A stretch of DNA of 36,616 nt from Verrucomicrobiota bacterium (GCA_023446865.1 JAEXPL010000088.1:1-36616); one strand, 5' to 3'; counted from the first letter of the stretch, positions 23,714 to 33,162 are shown. Translations and numbers: made by a program. Notes: generated from the letters alone by a model not told the origin.

Positions 23714-26020
23714 ATGAAACTCCATGAGCGTCTGCTCCAGCTGTTGGGGCGGCGCGATTATGTGCCGCTGAACCGCGCCGAACTGGCCGCGAAACTCGGC
23801 CTCAAGAAACCCGACCTGCGCAAGCTCGACGCCGAGCTCCAGCAACTCCTTTCCCGCGGCTCCGTCGTCCGTGTCAAATCCGACCGCTTCTGCCTGCCGG
23901 CCGACGCCGACCTCGTCACGGGCACGATCCAGATCCGCCCGAACGGCCGCGGCCTGCTCCGCCCGCAACCCACCGCCGGTGCCGCGCCCGATGCCCCTGA
24001 GCCCGAACCGGTCGAAATCGCCGCCGAGGACACCGGCACCGCGCTCCATGGCGACACCGTCGTCGTTCGGCTCAGCGCCTCGGCCGGTCGACAAGGCCGG
24101 CCCTTCCGCGGCAAGCCCGCCAAAGCCGACAAAGGTCGGCGCGGTCTCGTCGCCGTCCAACGCAGCGGCCGCGTGATCCGCATCCTCGCCCGCGGCCGCG
24201 ACACGCTCACCGGCACGCTCCAGCGTTCGCAGAAATTCTTCTTCGTGTCGCCCGACGACCCGCGTTTCCTGCGCGACGTCTACGTCGACAACCCCGACCG
24301 CTCCTCCCTCGTCCCGGCGCCGCAAATCGGCGACAAGGTCGTCGTGCGCCTCTTCTCGTGGGAGAACCCGCACGTCAACCCCGAGGGCGAGATCACCGAA
24401 GTGCTCGGCCGCACCTTCGAGCCGCGCGCCGAACTCGCCGCGATCTACCACAAGTACAAGCTCGAGACGAAGTTCCCCGCCGCTGTCGAAGCCGAGGTGG
24501 CCGGCCTGCCCGACTCCGTGCAGCCCGCCGAACTCGAACACCGCCTCGCCCTGCGCAAGGTGCCCACCTGCACCATCGACCCCGACGACGCCAAGGACTT
24601 CGACGACGCACTCTCCCTTGAGACCGCGCCCGACGGCAGCCTGCGCATCGGTGTGCACATCGCCGATGTCGGCGCCTACGTGAGGCCCGGCACCGCGCTC
24701 GACCGCGAGGCACAGCACCGCGGCAACAGTACTTATCTTGTGGGCACCGTGGTACCGATGCTGCCCTTCAAGCTCTCCAACGGCCTCTGCTCCCTCAAGG
24801 AAGCCGAGGACCGTCTGACGAAGAGCGTGTTCTTCATCTTCAACAAGCACGGCCAACTCACCCAGACCGAGTACGCCAACTCCGTCATCCGCTCACGCAA
24901 GCGCCTCACCTAACGCCAGGCCTACGCGCTCCTGAAGGAAAACGACCTCGCGAAGATCCGCCGTCTGCCGTTGCCGCCCGCGCACCAGACCGGCTCCACC
25001 GGTCGCGCCCTCTCCAGCCTCTCCGACGCCGAACTGCGCGATCTTCAGTCGATGATCCGCACCTTCTGGAGAGTGGCCGAGAAGCTCCGTGAGGAACGCT
25101 TTCGTCAGGGCGCGCTCGACCTCGACATGCCCGAGACGAAGATCTTCGTGGACGCCGAGGGCTACGCCGACCGCCTCGAGAAGATCACCAACGACGAGAG
25201 CCACCAGCTCATCGAGGAGTTCATGCTCCTTGCCAACGAGGCCGTCGCCAAGATCACCCGCAAGCACCAGCTACCCTCCGTGTACCGCGTGCACGACGAC
25301 CCCGATGAGGACCGCCTGCGCGACCTGCGCGAGTTCCGCGGCACGCAGGGCATCCAGGCCGGCGATCTCACGCAGCGCAAGGAGCTCACCCGCGTGCTCG
25401 CCAAGATGCGCGTGCACGAGCAGAGCCAGATCCTGCGCATCCAGCTTCTGCGCAGCCTCGCCCGCGCCTGTTATCGCGAGAAACCCGACGGCCACTTCGG
25501 CCTGGCGAAGAAGGACTACACCCACTTCACGTCACCGATCCGCCGGTACTCGGACCTCGTTGTGCACCGCGTCTTCGAGTTCTACCTCGTGCGCCACTGC
25601 GGCCGGCCCTCGCCGCGCGGCTGGAAGTTCGAATACCGCGCCGAGCACATGCCGCGGCTCGCCGAGCACCTCAGCCTCACCGAGCAGAACAGCACCGAGG
25701 CCGAGCGCGAGTCGGTGAAGATCAAGCTGCTCGAGTACTTCGAGCGCGAGCTGAAGAAGAAGAAACGCACCGCGCTCGCCGCCACCATTCTTGAGGTCCG
25801 CAACCACGGCATGTTCGTCGAACTCGTCGAATCGCAGGCCTACGGTTTCATCCACGTCTCCACGCTCGACGACGACCTTTACTCGCTCGAAGGCGACGGC
25901 ACCGCCCTTGTCGGCCGGCGCAAGAAACGCCGTTTCGCCCTCGGTGGACGGATCAACGTCGAAGTTGACCGTGTCGACCGCTTCAAGCGCCAGATCGACT
26001 TCCGCGTCGCGAAGGAATGA
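23714..26020 (+). pseudogene. rnr: RNase R gene interrupted by one in-frame stop codon
   Basis: The reading frame encodes a 768-residue 3'-5' exoribonuclease of the RNB family, but codon 400 (24911-24913) is TAA. Before it are the winged-helix start (RRDYVPLNRAELAAKLGLKK), cold-shock domains and the catalytic CTIDPDDAKDFDDAL (about 286-300). After it, in the same frame, come AHQTGSTGRALSSL, HFGLAKKDYTHFTSPIRRYS and a C-terminal S1 domain (ILEVRNHGMFVELVESQAYG). The interruption falls in RKRLT-stop-RQAYALL, where E. coli RNase R has RLTY, so a TAC-to-TAA change explains it. No other frameshift or gap is seen, so the event is recent, a sequencing error, or a read-through site. ATG at 23714 is preferred over 23678. 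Confidence 0.88.
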
Positions 26021-26030
26021 CCGGGACGAA

Positions 26031-26062
26031 AAAGGCCGGAGCCCGCGCAGGGTTCCGGCCTT
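26031..26062 (-). terminator. Terminator between rnr and slyD
   Basis: AAGGCCGGA (26032-26040) pairs with TCCGGCCTT (26054-26062); inner CCC/GGG pairs extend the stem to about 13 bp with a GCGCA loop. Leftward it runs into TTTTTCG, the better U-run, so it mainly ends slyD. It lies 11 bases after the rnr stop and may serve both convergent genes. Confidence 0.85.
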
Positions 26063-26084
26063 GGAAGTTCGTTTGTCGGGGCAG

Positions 26085-26687
26085 TCAGTGCTTGCCGCCG
26101 CAACCGCAGCCGCCCTGACCGTGCTCATGGCCGTGGTCGTGCGCGTGGCCCTCGTGCCCGTGACCACCACAGCACTCGCCGTCGTGCTTGTGCCCGTGGT
26201 CGTGGTGATGGCCGTGGTGATGGTGGTGGCCGCCGTCCGGATGGGCGTGGCCGTGGTCGAGTTCGTCCTGGCGGGCAGCGCGCACATTGAGCACCTCGAC
26301 ATCGAAGATCAGATCCTGCCCGGCGAGCGGGTGGTTGCCGTCGAGAGTGACCTCCTCGCCCTCGATACCGACGACGGTGACGATGGCTGCATGGCGGTCG
26401 CCGTCGGTCTGGAACATGTCGCCGATGCTGAGCTTCTCGACCGGCAGGCGGTTGCGCGCGACCTTGCGGATGAGCTCGGGGTCTCGTTTGCCGTAGGCCT
26501 TCTCGGCCGCGACCATGATCACGCGCTTCGTGCCCGCGGGCAGGCCGGTGAGCGCCTCCTCCAATCCGTCGATGATCTGCCCCGAACCCTCGAGGTACAG
26601 GATCGGTTCGCCGCCGATGGAAGCATCGAGCAGCTGCCCCTGTTGGTTGCGGAGCGAGTAATGGAAGGAGACGACAGAGCGGGACAT
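26085..26687 (-). CDS. slyD: SlyD-type FKBP peptidyl-prolyl isomerase with metal-binding tail
   Basis: A 200-residue cytoplasmic folding helper. The FKBP fold opens with VVSFHYSLRNQQGQLLDAS, continues with GSGQIIDGLEEALTGLPAGT, has the insert-in-flap domain (VARNRLPVEKLSIGDMFQT) and closes with LDGNHPLAGQDLIFDVEVL, the SlyD signature. The last 55 or so residues hold 22 His and four Cys (GGHHHHHGHHHDHGHKH, GECCGG, GGCGCGGKH), matching the nickel/zinc-binding tail of SlyD that serves metallocentre assembly. The tail is richer in His than in many homologues. Single leftward gene with its own terminator. Confidence 0.95.
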   Translation of the reverse strand: MSRSVVSFHYSLRNQQGQLLDASIGGEPILYLEGSGQIIDGLEEALTGLPAGTKRVIMVAAEKAYGKRDPELIRKVARNRLPVEKLSIGDMFQTDGDRHAAIVTVVGIEGEEVTLDGNHPLAGQDLIFDVEVLNVRAARQDELDHGHAHPDGGHHHHHGHHHDHGHKHDGECCGGHGHEGHAHDHGHEHGQGGCGCGGKH

Positions 26688-26711
26688 AACGGTGGATGGT
26701 GCGCGCGACAG

Positions 26712-26728
26712 GACCGGGCACCATGCCC
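26712..26728. other. Hairpin in the slyD upstream gap
   Basis: CCGGGCA (26712-26718) and TGCCCGG (26722-26728) form a perfect 7-bp stem with a three-base loop, 25 bases before the slyD start. A second small hairpin, CGGGC-GCAA-GCCCG (26780-26793), follows in the same 133-base gap. They could be 3'-end structures of the DUF3857 transcript arriving from the right or lie in the slyD leader. Confidence 0.35.
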
Positions 26729-26800
26729 GGCGGACCCACCGCGCGGCAGGCAGGCCGCGAGGTGAGCGGCGCCGCCGACCGGGCGCAAGCCCGATGTCGG

Positions 26801-26839
26801 AGGCGCCTCTCCCGACACGGCTACGGTGCCGAGGCGCCT
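26801..26839 (-). terminator. Stem-loop enclosing the stop codon of the last DUF3857 gene
   Basis: AGGCGCCTC (26801-26809) and GAGGCGCCT (26831-26839) are perfect inverted repeats, and an inner GGCAC/GTGTC pairing continues the stem. The TAG stop (26823-26821) lies in the terminal loop. There is no U-run on the leftward side, so it may be a 3' stabiliser or a Rho-aided end rather than an intrinsic terminator. Confidence 0.4.
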
Positions 26840-28830
26840 TGCCCCTCCACCGCGCGGAGCACGATGGGGAAACGGTCGGCCTTGGCCGCGGCGGTCAGGA
26901 ACTTTCGCAACTCCCCATACTCACCCGCCGACACAACACACTCCTCGAGGACCAGATCGCGGTGAACCACCACCGCGCCCGCCACCGTCTCGACCCTGCT
27001 CCTGTATGTGCCGAAGCGGGTGATCACCTCCGTCGGATCCGGAATCTCATCAACCGTGAGGCTCGATGGGAGGTTGAGCCGCATCTCGTCATGCCAGATG
27101 AAAGGCTCTATCTCGATCGGCAGCTTTCGCTCCTTCTCGGAGAACGAGGGCACATTGCGCCGGTTCACAACGTCGAGACGGACAAGCATAAGCCCGCCGG
27201 GCATCTGTTGCCCGAACTTCGGGGCCGAGAAGGTGAACCGATCCCGGATAACACCGGAGACCAAGTCGTCGGTCGACTCGAAGGAGTCCAAGCGCCCGCC
27301 CCGAACCGACTCGTTGACCCATGTTTCGAGATTGGCGCGCACGTCCTTGGCGGAAGTGCGCCGCAGCACCCCGCGCCCTTCCGCACCGATCGACCCACCG
27401 CCGCCGAACTCGCATTCGCCCACCAGCGCCCCGCTCGCGGCAAGCGTCATGGTCAACAGGGTGTCATGCCGGTGCCCGATCGCAGCGGGAACCTTCGGCA
27501 GGACCGTCAGACCGGTCGTGCCCGGCGCGACGACATAGACCTTGGTGCCCTGCAGGACCCACGGCAGGTCCCCCAGGAGCACGTCGGGATCAGTGGGATC
27601 GAAGAACAGCAACCGCCCGAGACCGACCACCTCGCCCACCGTCGGCAGCTGCACTGATTCATCCACCCGGATGCCAACGATCGCATGGTGGAACTGAAGG
27701 AGCGAAGGCCAAGCCGGATTGATGAGCTTCCCGCCGCCAGCCTGGGCGGTGACGATGAAGGCTTCGATTCCGGCCTCCCGCAGCATCGCAACAAGCAGGT
27801 TGGCCTTGTCCTTGCAGTCGCCCCAGCCCTTCGCATGGACCTCGGTCGCCTTCCGCGGCCGGTAGCCGGCTCCCAACGCGAGGTTCTTGTTCACGCCCAC
27901 ATACCGCAGTTGCTGCACGTATCGCGAAAGCGCTCGCATCCGCGCCAACGGGTCGGCACAGCCCGCCGTCAGTTTCTGCGCAGCCGCCGCCAACGCCGGA
28001 TCAGTGTCGCATTGGCCCGCCGCATTGTTCCAGTCCCAGTTCGCCACCGCCGCCCAGTCGCGGGGCACGAACGGGAACGGTCCTGTGGCGCCCACTGGTG
28101 GCACAAGGTTGATCCGCACCACGGCATCGCGCCGGGCGCCGGTGGCCATCGCCGGCTCGTCGCGCCGATACGGCCGGTCGTGCATCTCCCAAGTGTAGGT
28201 CTGGCCGGAAATCGTCTCCCGCAGCAGTCCGAGTTCGTTGCCATCCTTGACCACCTCGCACGACCAGCCCGGAGCGAGGCGCAGCACGCAACGATCGACC
28301 AGCGTGGGCATCACCGCGTTCCAATAGTTGAAGAACTGGCCGAAGAGGAGCCGACGCTCGACCCGGGTCTCAAACGCGAACACGTCGCCGATCACCGCCA
28401 GGTCCTCGTAGTTGATCGCCCGGCTCCGGCTTTCGTCGTAGATGGCACCCTCGCTGGCGTTCGAAACATCCGCCCACTCGCGCCGCTTCGCGGGGCGGAT
28501 TTCCTTCCCCGCGCGGACCAGCCAGACGGTGGCGGCAATCACCTTCTCGCGCTTGTCGAGGTATCCGACCGAGGCCCGCGCCCGCTCGTTGCCTCCGCGG
28601 TTGAGCACCCGCATCGCAAACCGGCGCGTGTGCACCACCTGCCCGTCCGCCAGAACCTCGTAGGCCCATTCGTCGAGGAGGGTGAGTGTCGGCGCGTTCT
28701 CGGCGAAGCTCGGCGTGGGCCGGGCGGCGGCCTCCAGCACCCACGCGGGGATGGCCGACGAGTCGGCCCGCACCCGCGTCGCCACACCGAGGCCGAGGAC
28801 AAGCAGGACCAACAGGAGACGGTGGTTCAT
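26821..28830 (-). CDS. Secreted DUF3857/transglutaminase-like protein, triad intact
   Basis: A 669-residue exported protein with signal peptide MNHRLLLVLLVLGLGVATRV (cut near VRA). DUF3857 occupies about 50-270, and a transglutaminase-like cysteine-protease fold follows: KGWGDCKDKANLLVAMLREA with Cys339, LQFHHAIVGIRV with His382, and LLFFDPTDP with Asp411, so the catalytic triad is complete. A C-terminal beta-rich DUF3858-like part (about 470-669) includes GEYGELRKFLTAAAKADR. Substrate and reaction are unknown for this family; peptide cleavage or cross-linking at the envelope is possible. Its ATG overlaps the stop of the neighbouring paralogue as ATGA, so the two are co-translated. Confidence 0.85.
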   Translation of the reverse strand: MNHRLLLVLLVLGLGVATRVRADSSAIPAWVLEAAARPTPSFAENAPTLTLLDEWAYEVLADGQVVHTRRFAMRVLNRGGNERARASVGYLDKREKVIAATVWLVRAGKEIRPAKRREWADVSNASEGAIYDESRSRAINYEDLAVIGDVFAFETRVERRLLFGQFFNYWNAVMPTLVDRCVLRLAPGWSCEVVKDGNELGLLRETISGQTYTWEMHDRPYRRDEPAMATGARRDAVVRINLVPPVGATGPFPFVPRDWAAVANWDWNNAAGQCDTDPALAAAAQKLTAGCADPLARMRALSRYVQQLRYVGVNKNLALGAGYRPRKATEVHAKGWGDCKDKANLLVAMLREAGIEAFIVTAQAGGGKLINPAWPSLLQFHHAIVGIRVDESVQLPTVGEVVGLGRLLFFDPTDPDVLLGDLPWVLQGTKVYVVAPGTTGLTVLPKVPAAIGHRHDTLLTMTLAASGALVGECEFGGGGSIGAEGRGVLRRTSAKDVRANLETWVNESVRGGRLDSFESTDDLVSGVIRDRFTFSAPKFGQQMPGGLMLVRLDVVNRRNVPSFSEKERKLPIEIEPFIWHDEMRLNLPSSLTVDEIPDPTEVITRFGTYRSRVETVAGAVVVHRDLVLEECVVSAGEYGELRKFLTAAAKADRFPIVLRAVEGQGASAP

Positions 28831-30923
28831 GGCTGGGGAGCGGGCTGCGCGTTGCCCTCGGCCGTCGCCGGCACGGCGGCCGGCACCTCCTTGGGTTTGA
28901 GCATGATCGCATGCGTGTCGGCTTTATGGATCTGCTCGAAGATACCCTTCAGTGCCGGATAGCTTTCGACCTTGAACGAGATGATGCCGGTGCGCCCGAG
29001 CACGAAATCGCGCTTCAGGCCGAGTGTGCGCGTCTTCCCGTTGTACTGCATGCGGTGCACAACCTGGATCGCGTCTCCGCCGCCAGTCACCGGCGGCGGA
29101 GCGGCGGGCTTGTCCATGACGAAGCCCTCGGGCAACACGATCTCGATATCGTCATGCTCGGCCCGCGCGTAGGGGAAAAGGATCGGATACTTGCGCTCCG
29201 CGGGAGCGAAAACGACCGGGGCCCCGGTCTCAAACACGGACGGGGCGAACATGAGGCGCTTGCCGACCGCCTCGGCGTACCCGGGGACCCGCAGCTGGAA
29301 GGTCACCTTGAGCGGCATCTCCTGGGTGCGCAGGTTCGTCCAGGTGATTGCGCTCACGTCCGCGTTCGGCAGCCGCTTGGCTAGCTCCTCGCGGAACTCC
29401 TTGTTCACGTCCTCGAGCGCATCCTCCCAGGTCTCGATTTTGCGCGCGATTGCCGGGTGCCCGGTGAACTCGATCTCGACTTCGCCCTCAAGAGTGCCTT
29501 CCGCATCGAGCTTGAAGCGGCCTCTCCGCTGCGTCCGGTTGCCGTCGGCCGGGGCCGCCGGCAATTGGTCGAAGAGAATGTCCTTCGCGCTGTCGCAGCG
29601 GAAGACCGTCACGCCTTCGTCGCGCCAGTCCAGCATACCGTAGGGGAGGAAATAGCTACCCGGACGGAAATACCGCCATTGGCCCCCGACTTCGACCGCC
29701 ACACTGTGCCGGTCCATGAACGCCCAGCCGTCTTTGCCGCGCACGTTCATGATCTCGGACCGGCTCGCATTGCGTGCCTCTCGCACCTTGTACCCCGAGG
29801 CGCGCGCGAGCGCCGCGAAAAGCTGGTTGATCTCCTTCGCCCAACCCGCGCGCTTCTCCAGCACGGTCTTGGGCGCCTCCAGCGAGTCGCTTTTCCGAAG
29901 CCGTTCCCGGCTCTTCTCCCGCGCTTCCTGGATCTCGGGCGAGTTCACCCAGGAATAGTTGGTGATCTCGCGCTGACAGAACTCGTAGAGCCGCCGGAGT
30001 TTCTCGTCGTCGGTGGCCGCTCCGGCGAGCAACTCCTGCGCCTTCGCTCTCACGCCGCCACCGCGGGTGGCGGCCTCGAAATCATCGCCCCAGGACGAGC
30101 TCAACGTCGTCCAGACATCGTTTCCGGTCAGGCCGGGAAACGTCCGCACCATCGAGAGCCAACCCCGGAACTCCCGCTGCGCCGGCATGAACTCCTCCTC
30201 GTCGAAGGCCGGGATGTCCCGCGCGACAACCTCCAGATTGCTGCTGTATTTGTTGAGCTTCGCGGTCGGGGTGTTCAACCACGCGACCGTTCCGGGGTTG
30301 GTCATCTTGCCGACGATGAAATGATACTCCCGCACCGGCACCCGCTCCTGGCAGAAGAACACCTGTACGAAGAAGCTGCCGTCGCGCCTGCTCTTCCACC
30401 GGTACTCGACCACATCCCCCGGGGCCAGGTTCGGGAACGCGAACGAGGTCCGCTTCCAGCGATCACCGCCCTGCTTCACCACCACCGTCTCGAAGATGTC
30501 CTCGTTCTTGAGCTCGCTGCTCGAACCGTCCGGCTTCACCACACGCGCCTCCGGACGATTGACCGCAACGGTATCCGGGTACTCGATCGTGAACTTCCCT
30601 TGCTCCTCCACCCCCTTGTGGGTGTAGACCTTGGCCCGCACGAAGTTCTCCGTCTCGGCCGAGGCGCCCTCCGCCGAGAGCGTGGCACGCTCGCTCAGCT
30701 CCTGCGTCGAGAGCAGGATCTCCGCGTCCACGCCGGGCATGCTCGTCGAGTCCGTCGCGGCCAGATCCTTCGGATCGACCGGCTTCCACCGGGCCGCATG
30801 GGCCGGGACCGCAAGAAGCAGTCCCAGCGCGAGCGCGGCGACCACACCGCGACCGGAATTTTGAGACAGAAGGCGCGCGGACGCCATCGTTGCGAGACGT
30901 GCAGAAGCAAGGGATCGATGCAT
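28827..30923 (-). CDS. Secreted DUF3857/transglutaminase-like protein, triad mostly lost
   Basis: A 698-residue paralogue of its neighbours. The signal peptide core is VVAALALGLLLAVPAHA. The N-terminal DUF3857 part is clear (VRAKVYTHKGVEEQ, RPEARVVKPDGSSSEL, PNLAPGDVVEYRW). In the transglutaminase-like region the catalytic Cys is Ala362 (KRAGWAKEINQLF), His406 remains (MDRHSVAVEV) and the Asp position is Arg420 (WRYFRPGSYF). It should therefore be non-catalytic and may bind peptides or glycans. The ATG at 30923 is chosen because it lines up with the start of the next paralogue in the duplicated leader; the frame is open to 30956 and another ATG lies at 30887. Overlaps the intact paralogue downstream by four bases. 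Confidence 0.82.
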   Translation of the reverse strand: MHRSLASARLATMASARLLSQNSGRGVVAALALGLLLAVPAHAARWKPVDPKDLAATDSTSMPGVDAEILLSTQELSERATLSAEGASAETENFVRAKVYTHKGVEEQGKFTIEYPDTVAVNRPEARVVKPDGSSSELKNEDIFETVVVKQGGDRWKRTSFAFPNLAPGDVVEYRWKSRRDGSFFVQVFFCQERVPVREYHFIVGKMTNPGTVAWLNTPTAKLNKYSSNLEVVARDIPAFDEEEFMPAQREFRGWLSMVRTFPGLTGNDVWTTLSSSWGDDFEAATRGGGVRAKAQELLAGAATDDEKLRRLYEFCQREITNYSWVNSPEIQEAREKSRERLRKSDSLEAPKTVLEKRAGWAKEINQLFAALARASGYKVREARNASRSEIMNVRGKDGWAFMDRHSVAVEVGGQWRYFRPGSYFLPYGMLDWRDEGVTVFRCDSAKDILFDQLPAAPADGNRTQRRGRFKLDAEGTLEGEVEIEFTGHPAIARKIETWEDALEDVNKEFREELAKRLPNADVSAITWTNLRTQEMPLKVTFQLRVPGYAEAVGKRLMFAPSVFETGAPVVFAPAERKYPILFPYARAEHDDIEIVLPEGFVMDKPAAPPPVTGGGDAIQVVHRMQYNGKTRTLGLKRDFVLGRTGIISFKVESYPALKGIFEQIHKADTHAIMLKPKEVPAAVPATAEGNAQPAPQP

Positions 30924-31060
30924 GGAGGAGCGGGGTTCTCGAGGGTTTGCCGACAATCATGCGCACTCCCGCCAATTCCAGCGCCTGGGCGCATCGCCGT
31001 GGGAACGCGACACCGACCGTCGACACCGAGCGTGGAGGATCCGCACCGCCAGTGACGAGC
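30921..31060 (-). repeat. Duplicated leader, copy A
   Basis: From the start codon upstream this segment matches 33160-33300 along its length, with blocks such as GCGCATCGCC, GAGCGTGGAGGA and CGCCAGTGACGAG conserved in order. It covers the 5' leader and probably the promoter of the 28827-30923 gene. The rest of the gap (31061-31137) shows nothing recognisable. Confidence 0.75.
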
Positions 31061-31137
31061 ACTTTCTCCGCGACTACACCGGCCAGGCCGGCCGGCTCGA
31101 CACCGTCATCGGCAGCGACGTTTCGCGCCGGAACGCT

Positions 31138-33162
31138 TCAGGGGACGGCCGGGGCCTCCTTCGGCTTGAGCATGAGCGAATGGGCGTCGGCCTTGTGGAG
31201 ACTCTCGTAGACATCCTTGAGCACCGGGTAGCTCTCGGCGCGGAAGGAGATCACCCCCGAACCGCCCAAGATGAAATCGCGCTTCAATCCGAGGGTCCGG
31301 GTCTTCACGCTGTACTGGATCTGATGCGTGGCTTTGATCGCCTCGCCGCCGCCCCTCACCACCGGTGGCGCGGTCGGTTTGTCCAAGACGAACCCTTCGG
31401 GCAGCGCGATCTCGATGTCGTCATGTTCCGAGTATGCAAAGGGGAAGACGATGGGGAATTTCCGCGTGGCCGCCGCGAAGACCACCGGCGCACCCACCTC
31501 GAAGACTGAGGGGGCGAACACCAGCCGCTTGCCCACCGCCTCCGCATAGCCGGGAACACGCAGGTGATACGTCACCTTGAGCGGCATCTCCTGGGTGCGC
31601 AGGTTCGTCCAGGCGATCGCGCTCACCTCGGCGTTCGGCAGCCGCTTCGTGGTTCCCTCGCGGTGCTCCTTGTTCACGTCCTCGAGTGAATCTTTCCAGG
31701 TCTCGATCTTCCGGGCGATCGCGGGATGCCCGGTCAGTTCGATCTCCACCTCACCCTCGAGGGTGCCCTCGGCATCGAGGCTGAAACGGCCCTTGCGTTG
31801 CACCTGGTTGCGCTCCGCCGGCTGCGCCGGCAATTGTTCGAAGAGGACTTCCTTGGCCTCGTCGCAGCGGAACACCGTGGCACCCTCGTCCCGCCAGTCG
31901 AGCACCCCGTACGGAAGAAAATAACTGCCGGGCCGGAAATACCGCCATTGCCCGCCGACCTCGACCGCCACGCTCCGGCGCTTCATGAAGCTCCAGCCGT
32001 CGTAGCCGCGCACGTTGAGGAGCTCCGTCCGGCTCGCGTTGCGCGCCTCGCGCACCTGGTATCCGGCCGCCCAAGCCAACGCCGCGAAGAGCTGGTTGAT
32101 CTCAGGTTCCCAGCCGGCGCGCTTGCTGAGCACGCCCTTGGGCGATTCCAGGGTGCGGCCCTTCGCGCTCTTCTCCCGTGCGACCTGGATCTCCGGCGAG
32201 TTCACCCAGGAGTAGTTGGTGATCTCCCGTTGGCAAAACTCGTAGAGCCGGCGGAGCTTCTCCTCGTCGCTGCTCGCGCCCGCGATCAACTCCCGCGCCT
32301 TGCCCTTCACCCGCCAATCCTGAGTCGCCTCCTCGAATCTCTTGGCCCCATCGGCACTGCGAAACAGCCACAGCTTCTTGTCGTCGTACTCCTGGAATGT
32401 CTTCAGCATGAAGACCCACCCGCGGAACTCCCGTTGGGCGGGCATGAACTCCTCCTCCTCAAACGCCGGGAGGTTCCGCGCGATGATCTCCTTGGCATGG
32501 GAACTCTTGTCGAGGTTCGCGGCGGGAATGTTCTGCGACGAGATCCGGCCGCGGTTGTGCATCCTCCCAACAATGAAATGGTACTCCCGCACCGGCACAT
32601 CCTCCTGACAGAAGATCGAGCGCACGTAGTAGTAGCCGTCGGTGCAGGTCTTCCACCGGTACTCGACGACATCTCCCGGAGCCAGATTGGGAAACACGAG
32701 CGACAGCCGCTTCACCCGCTCGCCTCCCGCCTTGGCCTCCACGGTTTCAAAGATGTCCTCCTTTCGGAGTTCGATGCTCGAGCCATCGGGCTTCACCACC
32801 CGCGCCTCGGGTTGGTTCACCACCGTGTCGTCCGCGTAGAGAATCGAGAACTTTTGGTCCTCCACGCCCTTCCGCGTGTACACCTTGGCGCGCACAAAAT
32901 CCTCCGTCTCCGTCTCGCCCACGATGGTTTCACTGACCTCGTGGGTGGAGAGCAGAATCTCGGTGTCCACCCCCGGCGCCGTCGCCGAATCGGTCGCGGC
33001 CAGATCTTGCGGATCCACCGGTTGCCAACGCGGCGGCCGGGCCGACGCCGACCATGGGCCGCCGAGCAGGAACGCCACCAGGACGGCGCGACACACCATC
33101 CGGGAGAGTGAACACAGTGACACCGCGGTCGGCTGCGGTGCCGGCAAGGAAGAGCAAATCAT
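31138..33162 (-). CDS. Secreted DUF3857/transglutaminase-like protein, triad absent
   Basis: A 674-residue paralogue, very similar to the 28827-30923 product over most of its length (for example both have REITNYSWVNSPEIQ and VGGQWRYFRPGSYFLPYG). The signal peptide core is MVCRAVLVAFLLGGPWSASA. All three triad positions are replaced: Glu352 for Cys (KRAGWEPEINQLF), Arg396 for His (MKRRSVAVEV) and Arg410 for Asp. The ATG at 33162 coincides with that of the paralogue in the leader alignment; the open frame to 33282 runs through the duplicated non-coding leader. It forms its own unit, 214 bases before the next paralogue's start, so each carries its own leader. Confidence 0.82.
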   Translation of the reverse strand: MICSSLPAPQPTAVSLCSLSRMVCRAVLVAFLLGGPWSASARPPRWQPVDPQDLAATDSATAPGVDTEILLSTHEVSETIVGETETEDFVRAKVYTRKGVEDQKFSILYADDTVVNQPEARVVKPDGSSIELRKEDIFETVEAKAGGERVKRLSLVFPNLAPGDVVEYRWKTCTDGYYYVRSIFCQEDVPVREYHFIVGRMHNRGRISSQNIPAANLDKSSHAKEIIARNLPAFEEEEFMPAQREFRGWVFMLKTFQEYDDKKLWLFRSADGAKRFEEATQDWRVKGKARELIAGASSDEEKLRRLYEFCQREITNYSWVNSPEIQVAREKSAKGRTLESPKGVLSKRAGWEPEINQLFAALAWAAGYQVREARNASRTELLNVRGYDGWSFMKRRSVAVEVGGQWRYFRPGSYFLPYGVLDWRDEGATVFRCDEAKEVLFEQLPAQPAERNQVQRKGRFSLDAEGTLEGEVEIELTGHPAIARKIETWKDSLEDVNKEHREGTTKRLPNAEVSAIAWTNLRTQEMPLKVTYHLRVPGYAEAVGKRLVFAPSVFEVGAPVVFAAATRKFPIVFPFAYSEHDDIEIALPEGFVLDKPTAPPVVRGGGEAIKATHQIQYSVKTRTLGLKRDFILGGSGVISFRAESYPVLKDVYESLHKADAHSLMLKPKEAPAVP

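Noticed and set aside
24911..24913. Reassigned TAA codon (altered genetic code)
   Set aside because: TAA terminates other intact genes in the window, such as the Sua5 gene and potA, at the expected family length.
28827..30923. Cys in YEFCQREITNYSW as an alternative catalytic Cys of the paralogues
   Set aside because: It aligns with the helix before the active site (SRYVQQLRYVGVNK in the intact paralogue), about 55-60 residues ahead of the triad Cys position.
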